A stretch of 33,689 nucleotides of DNA, from contig JAJQAC010000073.1 of assembly GCA_021204025.1 (NCBI GenBank), positions 1 to 33,689 on the forward strand. Direction: 5' to 3'. Of the stretch, positions 1-7,686 are shown in pieces. Position numbers and translations under genes: made by a program. Source of the stretch: Clostridiales bacterium (GTDB taxonomy: Bacteria; Bacillota; Clostridia; Lachnospirales; Lachnospiraceae). Position 1 is the first letter of the stretch; every line of letters begins with the position of its first letter. The notes under the pieces are model-generated. The model was not told the DNA's origin. It did no database searches and worked only from the letters and a program-made list of their open reading frames with translations.

Positions 1-30
1 TATAAAAAATCAACTTTAGGAGTAATTACT

Positions 31-61
31 TACCACATAACTTCCATTATGTGGTATTTTT
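31..61. terminator. Perfect 10-bp stem-loop, probable terminator
   Basis: Arms at 31-40 and 47-56 are exactly complementary around a 6-nt loop, and five T residues follow on the plus strand. It lies just past the recombinase stop codon. The T tract favours ending a plus-strand transcript that enters from outside the window, but the stem could also close the minus-strand recombinase transcript. Confidence 0.6.
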
Positions 62-72
62 GTATCCGGCGG

Positions 73-918
73 CTAGGCGGCCACAACCAGAGCCATTTCA
101 TCCAGGATCCGCACCTGCTTTTTCCACCCGCACCGCACGTAGAGGCGGGTGGTATTCAGGTTGGAGTGTCCCAGAACGTCCGCCAGATTTGCCAGGTTCT
201 TTTCCTGTTCATAATAGATGCAGGCAAACAGGTGCCGCAAATTGTGCGGGAATCCTTTGCTGCGGGCAACGCCTGCCATCTCGCAGAGCTTGCGGATCTC
301 ATGATAAAGATTGCTCCGGTCGACCGGCTTTCCGCCGCGCGTGACAAATACGCTTCCTTTCGAAATCCTGTTTTCTCCGATATACGTTTTCAGCAGCGTG
401 ATCAGTTTTTGCGGCAGGATGATCCGCCGGTTTTTCCCCTTCATATTCACATCCGCATATCCCGCCCGGACGGATTCCACCGTGATGAAACGCAGTTCGC
501 TTACCCGGATGCCGGTGGAGCAGATTGCCTGTAATATATGCCAGAGACGCATCTTGCCCGCGGTCTTCGCCGCGTCCAGCAGTTTGCCATATTCCTCCCG
601 GCTCAGTTCCCTGTCTTCTCCCCGGAACAATCCTTTCTGCGATTTGATCGTCTTTACCACACAGTCGTACCAGCCGAAAAATTTGAAAAACCCGTTCACG
701 CCCGCGAGCATACTGTTGATGCTCGTTACCAGATAATTCTTCGATAAAAATTCTTTATACCGGATCATGGTCTCCTTATTGATCCCTTTTCCCCGGACAA
801 ACGACCGGAAAACCTCCAGATCATGCAGATATTTCTGCAAGGTTGCCGTACTCTTCTCTTCCTCAATCAGATGACATCTGTAATCCTCTACCATCTGCTT
901 TGTAATCACTCGTTTCAA
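73..918 (-). CDS. Tyrosine recombinase / integrase
   Basis: A 281-residue site-specific recombinase of the phage-integrase (XerC/D-like) family, which cuts and rejoins DNA through a 3'-phosphotyrosine intermediate. An N-terminal SAM-like core-binding domain spans roughly residues 1-100 and the catalytic domain roughly 105-275. The full catalytic set is visible: Arg138 (in STGIRVSEL), the Lys160/Lys162 hairpin, His225-x-x-Arg228, His251 (LGHSN) and the nucleophile Tyr260 (TTRLYV). I chose the TTG start at 918 because AAGGAGG at 927-933 sits 8 nt before it. The frame stays open to about 1032, but that extension would cross a terminator hairpin and has no ribosome binding site. No excisionase, relaxase or phage gene is visible beside it, so the type of element is unknown. 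The AT-rich module that follows suggests acquired DNA. Family assignment is secure; the substrate site is not. Confidence 0.93.
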   Translation of the reverse strand: MKRVITKQMVEDYRCHLIEEEKSTATLQKYLHDLEVFRSFVRGKGINKETMIRYKEFLSKNYLVTSINSMLAGVNGFFKFFGWYDCVVKTIKSQKGLFRGEDRELSREEYGKLLDAAKTAGKMRLWHILQAICSTGIRVSELRFITVESVRAGYADVNMKGKNRRIILPQKLITLLKTYIGENRISKGSVFVTRGGKPVDRSNLYHEIRKLCEMAGVARSKGFPHNLRHLFACIYYEQEKNLANLADVLGHSNLNTTRLYVRCGWKKQVRILDEMALVVAA

Positions 919-994
919 TTTTCTGTCCTCCTTAGGATTGTAAGATTCTGTCTTCAAAGAAACATCATAACCCGGCACACTGGTTTCCGTAAAG

Positions 995-1024
995 AAAAAA
1001 CCGGCGCTTTCGCGCTGGTTTTTT
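995..1024. terminator. Strong A/T-flanked hairpin in the recombinase leader
   Basis: A 13-bp stem with one G-T wobble (arms 995-1007 and 1012-1024) encloses a four-base loop, which reads GAAA on the minus strand. Six A and six T residues on either side let it act as an intrinsic terminator in both directions. It sits about 75 nt upstream of the recombinase TTG codon, so it either shields the gene from upstream transcription or acts as an attenuator in its leader. Confidence 0.7.
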
Positions 1025-1092
1025 CTCCGCACCCCCTTCTATAAAAAATTGACTGTCGGTTGCTGATCAATCAACAAAAAATACCTCTTCGA

Positions 1093-1121
1093 TTGACAAA
1101 ACGTGTCGATCCGAGTATGAT
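1093..1121 (+). promoter_or_regulatory. Near-consensus sigma-70 promoter with a long leader
   Basis: TTGACA at 1093-1098, a 17-nt spacer and TATGAT at 1116-1121. The next coding start on this strand is 1369, about 240 nt beyond the predicted transcription start. The gap (part of the gene-free stretch 1025-1368) is AT-rich. It contains a small hairpin (AAGCC...GGCTT, near 1140-1155) directly followed by a TGAAAAAC/GTTTTTCA stem near 1157-1174. I see no open frame of note in it. Confidence 0.6.
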
Positions 1122-1334
1122 ATGAGCAGGTTACACCAAAAGCCAAAAACGGCTTGAAAAACGTGTTTTTCAGGATATTCTAATAATTGATTCTGCTTTC
1201 CATCCGCATAGAGCATAAGTCCCCCAGTATCATGAATCTGATTTATATCAATTGTAGTGTTTTACACAAATCAAGAATTTTCGTCATATAATCACTGTAT
1301 TTTTATAAATTTTCAAGTTAAGGCGTTGCAAAAA

Positions 1335-1348
1335 TTACATATATGTAA
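1335..1348 (+). promoter_or_regulatory. Perfect 14-bp palindrome, candidate antitoxin operator
   Basis: TTACATATATGTAA is a perfect palindrome ending 20 nt before the toxin start. It fills the 17-nt spacer of a possible promoter (TTGCAA 1326-1331, TAAAAT 1349-1354), although that promoter would leave only a very short leader. Autorepression by an XRE-type antitoxin at such a dyad is common in type II toxin-antitoxin operons, so this is the likely operator. That role is inferred from position. Confidence 0.5.
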
Positions 1349-1368
1349 TAAAATATAAAGGAGCACTC

Positions 1369-1791
1369 ATGAATAAGAAAGAAGCGTTTGAATCATTGCG
1401 CAAGTTTTTAGCTGATTATTCTTTTCATCCTCTATTTTTAGAAGAGCTCAAAAGCCTTTTAAATAAAGAGTTAAAAGGGAAAGAACGCGTTTTTTTCAAG
1501 TGCCTTGCTACCCAGTTAAACTATATAAAGCTATTTGGCGTCATGGTTCATACCACTGACGGGCACGAAAAAATCCATGGATTTGATAGTCATTATTACT
1601 CTATCCATCTTGAACATTCTCAGTTTAATGTTCGTTTTTTGGTTCACATTGACGACAAAAGCACCCCAACATTTTTATGTGCTTTCTACGAAAGATCCGG
1701 ACACAGGACAACCAGCTATGAAAAATATACGTCAGTTTTAAAAACACGCTATAACGAAACGCAGGAGGTTGATAATAATGAGCAAAATTAA
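1369..1791 (+). CDS. Putative RelE/HigB-superfamily toxin
   Basis: A 140-residue protein, first gene of a three-gene operon, with AAAGGAG five bases before its ATG. The N-terminal 50 residues are helical and charged. The rest resembles the RelE/HigB/Gp49 fold in layout: a Y-S-I-H-L strand, then V-R-F-L-V-H-I, then F-L-C-A-F-Y with a basic tail (ERSGHRTTSYEKY). Members of this superfamily are mostly ribosome-dependent mRNA endonucleases. The strongest support is context: its 3' end overlaps by 14 nt a gene for an XRE-type DNA-binding protein, the usual HigB-then-HigA order. Sequence similarity to characterised toxins is low by eye, so the fold call is moderate. Base composition is clearly more AT-rich than the region beginning at 2519, consistent with transfer. 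Confidence 0.55.
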   Translation: MNKKEAFESLRKFLADYSFHPLFLEELKSLLNKELKGKERVFFKCLATQLNYIKLFGVMVHTTDGHEKIHGFDSHYYSIHLEHSQFNVRFLVHIDDKSTPTFLCAFYERSGHRTTSYEKYTSVLKTRYNETQEVDNNEQN

Positions 1792-2245
1792 AAAATGCAA
1801 TATTAACGACCTGTTCTCTCTATTTGAAGAAACATTATCTCCAGGAGATATTCTATCTGCAAAATTACAGGCCCAGGTATCCACTGCAATTACGAAAGAG
1901 CGAAAAAAACTCGGGATGACTCAGGCTCAGTTTGCAAGACACATCAATGTTACGCAATCTTTGATATCTCGCTGGGAATGCGGTAATTATAATTTTAGTG
2001 TTGATAAAATTGCCGACATTGCATCCAGACTTGATTTAGACGCGGATATCACATTTGTTCCCATGGCTGCTCGCCGATCACTTACTGAATGCAGGCAAAA
2101 AACAGTTTCTTCCAGCCCGCAGCCAACAACACTAATTTATTCCCCTTCTCTAGCCATAAATCGGGGTACTACTTACACGGGTAAATCATTTGACAAATAT
2201 CTATCTAATGCAGAGGAGGATAAACAATATGTTACAGTATGTTGA
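1778..2245 (+). CDS. XRE-family antitoxin (HigA-like)
   Basis: A 155-residue DNA-binding protein. A classical Cro/C1 helix-turn-helix lies at about residues 34-90 (ERKKLGMTQAQFARHINVTQ, then SLISRWECG). The roughly 65 C-terminal residues are low in recognisable structure and could bind the toxin. ATG at 1778 is preferred: AGGAGG at 1763-1768 is 9 nt upstream, and the in-frame TTG at 1769 would touch that site. It overlaps the toxin gene by 14 nt, and its own end overlaps the next gene by 17 nt, so all three are translationally coupled. It should neutralise the upstream toxin and repress the operon, probably at the palindrome at 1335-1348. The HTH is certain; the antitoxin role is inferred from order and overlap. 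Confidence 0.75.
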   Translation: MSKIKKCNINDLFSLFEETLSPGDILSAKLQAQVSTAITKERKKLGMTQAQFARHINVTQSLISRWECGNYNFSVDKIADIASRLDLDADITFVPMAARRSLTECRQKTVSSSPQPTTLIYSPSLAINRGTTYTGKSFDKYLSNAEEDKQYVTVC

Positions 2246-2459
2246 TACTTTTGCCTGTTCCTGGAGTCAAGAATCAGGAAACGTCGTTATTCATTTCATG
2301 CAGAAAGAACCAATTGTCGAAGAAGGAACAAATAATATTACCGAAATCACTAATCCAGTTTCTTCCATCATCATGAACAAAGACGGGGCTAATGCGCTAT
2401 TTTCTTTATTACAGGATGTATGTAAAGATGGAATATCATGCAAAGACAAACCTGAATAA
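2229..2459 (+). CDS. Small third protein of the toxin-antitoxin operon (DUF3467-like?)
   Basis: A 76-residue acidic protein starting at ATG 2229, behind AGAGGAGG at 2212-2219. It begins inside the antitoxin gene, so it belongs to the same transcript. The layout is strand (VVIHFMQKEP), strand (NPVSSIIMNKDG) and helix (ANALFSLLQDV). This resembles the small DUF3467-type proteins, which have a F-x-x-D/H-F strand, an S-R/S-I-I-L strand and a helix ending in LLxxLQDN. Three-gene toxin-antitoxin operons with a SecB-like chaperone are known, but SecB proteins are about twice this length, so this is not simply that class. The function is unknown; a regulator or chaperone of the antitoxin is a reasonable guess from its position. 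Confidence 0.6.
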   Translation: MLQYVDTFACSWSQESGNVVIHFMQKEPIVEEGTNNITEITNPVSSIIMNKDGANALFSLLQDVCKDGISCKDKPE

Positions 2460-2477
2460 TATCATATTTTTATATGT

Positions 2478-2501
2478 TGCGGACAACTTCGGTTGTCCGT
2501 A
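2478..2501. terminator. UUCG-loop hairpin between convergent genes
   Basis: Arms at 2480-2487 and 2492-2499 pair perfectly around TTCG, with a wobble and an A-T pair extending the stem to ten pairs. It lies between the plus-strand toxin operon and the minus-strand membrane-protein operon. There is no strong T tract on either side, so termination may be weak or the stem may protect 3' ends. Confidence 0.5.
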
Positions 2502-2518
2502 AACGCAAAATCACCCGC

Positions 2519-3937
2519 CTAGTTTGCAGCTGAGTTTTGTGGCAATATACATAAATTCGAATATCGCCGTATCTGCCGAATCGCCTTTACATAACTGCGA
2601 TACTCCGCCCCTGTCAATGTTACCGTCTCTCCCCCATAGAAAATACCATCCAGAAGTTCTGCCAATCTGACAAGAGTTTCTTTATTTTCCAAATATTCCT
2701 GAGAATTCTGCTCACTTTGTACTTCCTGCAAACTGCCGGGATCTGACTCATCGATCAGTCCCTCCCGGCTCAGTCTCCGCACATATCCCCCCGGCGATTC
2801 TCCGGGCTGTCTGCGCAGTCTGTGTCTTCTCCCTGTCCGCTCTGCCAGCACCAGGAGTCCCTGCGGACTTCTGCGCCCACGCAGATAATGCCACTCAAAT
2901 ATAATCGCATCGGCAAAGTTTCTTAAAAGCGCCGCAAACATCGGCAGCAGATAGCTTTTTCGCACGACTCTGTGACGATTCGCACGTATCCCCGCCCGGA
3001 AGATCTTTTTATCACGGAGCTGATACAGAATCCATATCGCCAGCCCCGCCAGCAGCAGACCAAAGATCAAGGCGAACACCCATGCGGGGAGAAGTCCGGC
3101 GCTCTCTTCTTCGACAATTTCCGCCATCTCTCCCATCGTAACCGGGCTTTCCTGTGTCATGTTCTGCGGAGCGTCCGGCAAGATGCGGATCAGGAAGAGG
3201 ATGATCGCCGCCAGCACGTTCCCGATCGCCCCAAAGATCACTGACAACACTGCCCCGACTCCCTTTGCAATCACAAGGAATACATCAACCGCGCTGTGGA
3301 TCTGCCCGGACGCGACGCCGACCGCCGCTCCGGTCACCAGGATAAATGCCAGCGGCAGCGCCGCCAACACGATCTTTCCCGCCGCGCTTGCGCCCTGGAT
3401 CCGGTGTCCCTCCTCCGCATGGACCCGCAGATGTCCGATTACCAGCAGGTCAAACGCGACTGCCCCCAATGACAGTCCCCACAGTATCTGCCGCGAAGTT
3501 CCCGCCGCATATTCAGTATACAGATAAAATGCCAGCACTACGATCAGCGTATCCACATATCCCAGGATCGTATTGGCCTTTGGCAGACGATATGCCGCCA
3601 CCGCCGCATGGACCCCGATAAAAAACGCCACGACTCCTGCCAGAAGTCTCATATCCGCGAGATACGACACCGACTGAAGCCGGAGGCATACCGCAATCAC
3701 CTCTCCCGTAACCGCAGCGCCCTGCACAATCAGAAAAACCGTCCACGTGGTCCCAAGGGAAATCAGAAGCATCCCCAGGGACAGCTGGATCGCGATCCCC
3801 CCGAGCCACACAGCCAGATCGCAGGAAAACTCCCATCCGCCGATCAGCGGTATCAGGCCGATCGCCAGCATACTGATCGCAACATCCGAAAGAAGCACAC
3901 TGAAACTACGCAGGTATTCCCATATCCGCTCTGCCAT
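2519..3937 (-). CDS. Multi-pass membrane protein of the MoxR/DUF58 cluster
   Basis: A 472-residue integral membrane protein. About eight to ten hydrophobic segments fill residues 15-260, and one more lies near 295-315 (WVFALIFGLLLAGLAIWILY). A basic cytoplasmic C-terminal domain follows, with a helical LAERTGRRHR...YVRRLSREG...VRLAELLDGIFYG...YRSYVKAIRQI pattern like the DUF4129-type tails found beside MoxR and DUF58 genes. ATG at 3937 is chosen because AAAGGGG lies about 8 nt upstream and the DUF58 stop codon is one base away; an earlier in-frame codon at 3967 lies inside the DUF58 gene. It is the last gene of the operon. These clusters usually include a transglutaminase-like protein, but none is seen here. 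The biochemical role is unknown. Confidence 0.75.
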   Translation of the reverse strand: MAERIWEYLRSFSVLLSDVAISMLAIGLIPLIGGWEFSCDLAVWLGGIAIQLSLGMLLISLGTTWTVFLIVQGAAVTGEVIAVCLRLQSVSYLADMRLLAGVVAFFIGVHAAVAAYRLPKANTILGYVDTLIVVLAFYLYTEYAAGTSRQILWGLSLGAVAFDLLVIGHLRVHAEEGHRIQGASAAGKIVLAALPLAFILVTGAAVGVASGQIHSAVDVFLVIAKGVGAVLSVIFGAIGNVLAAIILFLIRILPDAPQNMTQESPVTMGEMAEIVEEESAGLLPAWVFALIFGLLLAGLAIWILYQLRDKKIFRAGIRANRHRVVRKSYLLPMFAALLRNFADAIIFEWHYLRGRRSPQGLLVLAERTGRRHRLRRQPGESPGGYVRRLSREGLIDESDPGSLQEVQSEQNSQEYLENKETLVRLAELLDGIFYGGETVTLTGAEYRSYVKAIRQIRRYSNLCILPQNSAAN

Positions 3938-3938
3938 A

Positions 3939-5297
3939 TCAAGCACCCCTTTCTTTCTGTTGCTCATCCTCCGGTTCCCGGATCCTGCCGGCGGTTTCCA
4001 TCAGTATTTCATCCGCATACAGGCAGGCTCCTGTATCGGCGCCGCGTCGGTTTAAGATGATCCGATGCACCTTACCTGTACCGAGCAGTTCTGATATTTC
4101 CTCATATCCCGCCATTTTTTCATTCATGCTGCAGATGTAGATATCCCCGCAAAGATGTGTGACCGGCCAGAATTCCTCCCAGGGGAAGATAGTCCTTTTT
4201 CCCTCGTAATCGATCCGCGCCAGCGCTTCCATACAGCGCGTCAGATCGTCTCCGTCCGCCGTCGGCATGACCAGTACCGTCTCATGTCCTGTGTAAGCTG
4301 GGATGATCAACGCGGACGGGATTCCGTGCTCGGATATCCCCTGTGCGACCGAAGCGATCAGACTGATCATGGTCTCCATCTCCTCCGGCTGAAACTCCGG
4401 CACCAGCTCGTCCGATGCCGTCCCATTGGTATATTCCCGCTTTACCATCCTGTGAAAAGACTCCAGATCCAGGATAAACGCCGCGCACCCGGGCATCACC
4501 GTCTCATAGAGTTTGATCTCCATCCGCCCGCTCATCGCCAGCCGTCTCCAGTTAATCCTCTTGACCGAATCGCCGGGCGTGTACGGCCGGCTGCCTTTCA
4601 GTATCGTGACATCCTCCTGCTGTCCGCGGTTTCGCGCCGCAGCTTCCTGCGACATTTTCAAAAATGGCTGCACATTGACCGGCATAAGCCGCGGATACAC
4701 CACCAGCTGTACCGGCGTCGGCAGAGGATACCGCTTTCCCTGCGCCGACAGGCCGAACCCATCTCCCGCCTGCAGATTGGCCTCTGTGACGCAGGTCCAT
4801 CCACGCCGCAGTGTGACCAGTGTTTCCTCCCAGGTAATCTCCTGCTGCCAGAGCAGCCAGACAAAACGCTCACGGATCCCGGTAATTGCATCTGCCCCAT
4901 GCTCCATCACAAACCAGAACACCTCTCCGTCGTCATCCGTCTTTAACAGTTCCTTTTTGCCGACCGGCAAGATCACATCCAGCCAGACCAGCGGGAATAT
5001 ACTGAGATTGCGGACTGTAAGTTTCAGGCTGAGCGTACCGCCCGCATGGCAGCAAGCCGTCCCGGTCTCTACTCCCAGACGGATCCAGCTCAGGATCCCC
5101 TGGCTCCAGAACCACGAGGAAAAACACAGCAGGAAAAAGAAGCACAAAAAGGCGCCGACAATCTGCGCCCGAAAGTAGATTGCCAGCACCGCAAAAAATA
5201 ACAGTACGCCCAGTCCCGGGAGGGTGACAAAACGACTTGTTTTACTCTGTCCCACCTCCTGAACCGACTTTGGTTTGGCTGCGTTCTCCGATTTCAT
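3939..5297 (-). CDS. DUF58-domain membrane protein
   Basis: A 452-residue protein with two adjacent membrane helices near residues 20-65 (VTLPGLGVLLFFAVLAIYF, then an LCFFFLLCFSSWFW stretch). A beta-rich region follows, then the DUF58 signature RPYTPGDSVKRINWRRLAMS and a vWA-like C-terminal half (AAFILDLES...). DUF58 proteins are regularly encoded next to MoxR AAA+ ATPases and are thought to be their partners. The start at 5297 overlaps the MoxR stop as ATGA, showing translational coupling. The frame is open about 270 nt further upstream, but that part lies over the conserved C-terminus of MoxR and is not protein-like. Function in cell envelope or stress biology is known only by analogy. Confidence 0.88.
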   Translation of the reverse strand: MKSENAAKPKSVQEVGQSKTSRFVTLPGLGVLLFFAVLAIYFRAQIVGAFLCFFFLLCFSSWFWSQGILSWIRLGVETGTACCHAGGTLSLKLTVRNLSIFPLVWLDVILPVGKKELLKTDDDGEVFWFVMEHGADAITGIRERFVWLLWQQEITWEETLVTLRRGWTCVTEANLQAGDGFGLSAQGKRYPLPTPVQLVVYPRLMPVNVQPFLKMSQEAAARNRGQQEDVTILKGSRPYTPGDSVKRINWRRLAMSGRMEIKLYETVMPGCAAFILDLESFHRMVKREYTNGTASDELVPEFQPEEMETMISLIASVAQGISEHGIPSALIIPAYTGHETVLVMPTADGDDLTRCMEALARIDYEGKRTIFPWEEFWPVTHLCGDIYICSMNEKMAGYEEISELLGTGKVHRIILNRRGADTGACLYADEILMETAGRIREPEDEQQKERGA

Positions 5298-6274
5298 TTC
5301 CCGGCTCCCCTGGTTTCCCTGAAAATTTCCTTCCGTCCGGGCGGCACCGGTGTTCCTTCCATCAATTCTTCCAACACCGATTCCGCCGTCTTTTTCTGAA
5401 ATCTGGCCTCGCTGGTCAACACCACTCGATGCGCCATAACCGCAAGCCAGATCGTCTGGATATCCTCCGGGATCACATAGCTCCTCCCCTGCATCGCCGC
5501 ATACGCCTTGCTCCCCTGATAGAGGCTGCGGGACGCGCGCGGGCTTCCTCCCTGCTTTAACCACGGACACTCACGGGTCTTATGTACCAGATCGACGATA
5601 TAACGGCTGCAATAATCCGAGACACTGACCTCTGCCGCCTCCCTGCGCAGCTCCAGCAGGATCTGTGGCGTCGTTACTGTGCGGATCTCCTCATACGGCG
5701 TACGGCTGCCAAGGTGCTTTAAGATCTCCACTTCTTCTCCTGCCTCCGGATAACCCATCGACAGACAGACAAAGAAACGATCCATCTGCGCCGCTGGCAA
5801 CTGGAATGTACTCTCCCGCTCCACCGGATTCTCTGTCGCCAGCACCATGAACGGCTGCGGGAGCGGCAGCGTCGTCCCATCGATCGTCGTCTGTCCCTCC
5901 TCCATCGCCTCCAACAGCGCCGACTGTGTGCGGGGGATCGCACGGTTGATCTCGTCCGCAAGCAGGAGATTGGTATGAACCGGTCCTTTCACCAGTTCAA
6001 AATCCGTTGTCTTCTGATTAAATACCGTCATGCCGACGATATCAGACGGAAGCAGATCCGGCGTAAACTGCAAACGTTTGAAATCACATCCCAGCGCGAT
6101 CGCCATGGTCTTAACCAGCGTGGTCTTGCCGCTTCCCGGCAGATCATTCAGCAATACGTGGCCGCCGGAAAAGATCGTCATCAGGATCATATCGATCTGG
6201 CGGCGCTTGCCTACGATAATTTTCTCTGTCTCCTGCTCCAGAAGTTTTGTGTAATCTGCTATTCTTTGACTCAT
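5294..6274 (-). CDS. MoxR-family AAA+ ATPase
   Basis: A 326-residue cytoplasmic AAA+ ATPase. Walker A is GSGKTT at residues 47-52 (within LLNDLPGSGKTT) and Walker B is LLLADE at 103-108. The MoxR hallmarks EMTV-like VGMTVFNQ, ATENPVE and AQMDRFFV, and an arginine-finger segment, are all present, and length is normal. MoxR proteins act as chaperone-like ATPases on the proteins encoded with them, often with a von Willebrand A domain partner; here the coupled DUF58 gene provides that. The start is supported by GGAGG five bases upstream. The preceding gene ends 30 nt upstream with no terminator between, so the rhodanese fusion gene is probably in the same transcript. Confidence 0.93.
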   Translation of the reverse strand: MSQRIADYTKLLEQETEKIIVGKRRQIDMILMTIFSGGHVLLNDLPGSGKTTLVKTMAIALGCDFKRLQFTPDLLPSDIVGMTVFNQKTTDFELVKGPVHTNLLLADEINRAIPRTQSALLEAMEEGQTTIDGTTLPLPQPFMVLATENPVERESTFQLPAAQMDRFFVCLSMGYPEAGEEVEILKHLGSRTPYEEIRTVTTPQILLELRREAAEVSVSDYCSRYIVDLVHKTRECPWLKQGGSPRASRSLYQGSKAYAAMQGRSYVIPEDIQTIWLAVMAHRVVLTSEARFQKKTAESVLEELMEGTPVPPGRKEIFRETRGAGK

Positions 6275-6304
6275 GCTTCCTCCAATTGTAAATATGACTT
6301 GTCA

Positions 6305-7654
6305 TCATCCGCTCTGGCTGCCCGGATTTTCTTCCGCACCTCTGCACATATCATTTCTATCATACTCATCCAGAAAATGATGCCGCACCCCCTGCTCTTT
6401 ATACGCGATCACCGTATTCAGGTTGACATTTTCCACACTCTTAAAGATATTGCTCTCGACAAAAGGATTGGTCTTTTTCATCTCAGCAATCAGCTGTTTG
6501 ACCTCCTGGCGTTTCGAATAACCCGTGCCGTCCGGACGGCAGGTCGTGCAGCTGTCTGTAAAGCGGCACGCGCACTGGATGAACTGCAGACCATTATAAT
6601 CGCGCCAGTGTTTGATATCGTCCTCGCGGATCAGATACAGGGGGCGGATCAGCTCCATCCCCTCAAAGTTGGTACTGTGCAGCTTTGGCATCATCGTCTG
6701 CACCTGTCCGCCGTAGAGCATCCCCATGAGGATTGTCTCGATGACATCATCATAATGATGTCCGAGCGCGATCTTATTGCATCCCAGTTCCTTCGCCTTG
6801 CTGTAGAGATACCCCCGCCGCATCCTGGCGCACAGATAACATGGAGACTTCTCGATATCATAAACCGCCTCAAAGATCGAAGATTCAAAAAATGTGATCG
6901 GCACTTCCAGAAGTCTGGCGTTATTTTCGATCACTTTGCGGTTCAGCTCACTGTAACCGGGATCCATGCACAGAAAAACAAGCTCAAACGGGAACTTGTG
7001 ATGCCGCTGCAGCTCCTGAAAGAGCTTTGCCATCAGCATCGAATCCTTACCGCCGGAGATACAGACTGCGATCTTATCATTCTCCCGAACCAGTTCATAC
7101 TCGCGGATCGCTTTGGCAAACCGGGAGAAAAGCTCTTTGTGAAAACGTTTGCGGATACTCTTTTCTACGTCAAGTGCTTTCTGCGAGCGGCCGTTCGATT
7201 TTCTCTCACCACGCTGCCCGTGTTCAGAGTCGTCTGCTACCTCTTTATCATCCTTCTGACAAGCATCTGGTTCTTCCTTTTTCCCTGCAGATTTTACAGC
7301 TGTCGATGGGGCATTCTCGCCATTGATCCCGCCCGCTTTCTCTTCTTCCGCGTTCATCTCAGTCACAAGCCAGCCATGGTAACCGCCCGCAAGGCTGTAA
7401 AACTGCTCTCCGCCGTTTTCACGAAGCTCCCCGGCACATTCCTTACTGAAAATCCCTCTGGTGCAGTAAAGGATCATCTTCCGATCGGCAGGAAGTTCTT
7501 CCCATGTCTCCTCCAGCTTCTCCCGCGGGATATTGACCGCACCCGGGATCATGCCGTATGCCGTGTCAAAAGCAGATCGAATATCGATCAGACGATAGGA
7601 TCCGGCCGGAAAGTTCTTGATCTCTTCCCAGGTTAATTCCAATGTTTCACTCAT
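6305..7654 (-). CDS. Rhodanese-TtcA fusion (tRNA thiolation-type PP-loop ATPase)
   Basis: A 449-residue two-domain protein. Residues 1-100 form a rhodanese domain with the D-I-R and G-A-x-N-I-P motifs and the sulfur-carrying Cys64 in LYCTRG. Residues 100-165 are a charged, low-complexity linker. Residues 165-435 form a TtcA/TilS-type N-type ATP pyrophosphatase with PP-loop SGGKDS at 200-205, GHHYDD at 298-303, Cys272/Cys275 (CYLC) and Cys361/Cys363 (CACRF). In TtcA such cysteines hold a 4Fe-4S cluster used in 2-thiocytidine formation in tRNA. Fusing a persulfide carrier to the thiolase would supply sulfur in cis. The domains are clear; the tRNA substrate is inferred. The ribosome binding site (AGAGG) is about 12 nt from the ATG, rather far. 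Confidence 0.88.
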   Translation of the reverse strand: MSETLELTWEEIKNFPAGSYRLIDIRSAFDTAYGMIPGAVNIPREKLEETWEELPADRKMILYCTRGIFSKECAGELRENGGEQFYSLAGGYHGWLVTEMNAEEEKAGGINGENAPSTAVKSAGKKEEPDACQKDDKEVADDSEHGQRGERKSNGRSQKALDVEKSIRKRFHKELFSRFAKAIREYELVRENDKIAVCISGGKDSMLMAKLFQELQRHHKFPFELVFLCMDPGYSELNRKVIENNARLLEVPITFFESSIFEAVYDIEKSPCYLCARMRRGYLYSKAKELGCNKIALGHHYDDVIETILMGMLYGGQVQTMMPKLHSTNFEGMELIRPLYLIREDDIKHWRDYNGLQFIQCACRFTDSCTTCRPDGTGYSKRQEVKQLIAEMKKTNPFVESNIFKSVENVNLNTVIAYKEQGVRHHFLDEYDRNDMCRGAEENPGSQSG

Positions 7655-7686
7655 ATAAAATAGTAACCTCTGTTATTTTACGATGT

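Noticed and set aside
1-1054. TATAAAAAAT at 1-10 and about 1040-1050 as attachment-site direct repeats around the recombinase
   Set aside because: Only ten AT-rich bases match, which is expected by chance in this composition; no further identity follows.
1128-1368. Type III toxin-antitoxin RNA repeats upstream of the toxin-like gene
   Set aside because: No tandem short repeats are seen, and the next gene pairs with an XRE antitoxin, which fits type II.
5298-5570. N-terminal extension of the DUF58 protein
   Set aside because: It overlaps conserved MoxR codons in another frame and looks non-protein-like; ATG 5297 has a coupled ATGA start.
5975-7636. A long open frame (553 codons) on the plus strand opposite the rhodanese-TtcA gene
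   Set aside because: Its translation has no recognisable domain and mirrors the codons of a well-supported minus-strand gene; no ribosome binding site.
2519-7654. Methanol dehydrogenase-related function suggested by the MoxR name
   Set aside because: MoxR here only denotes the AAA+ family; no methanol dehydrogenase or cofactor genes are near.
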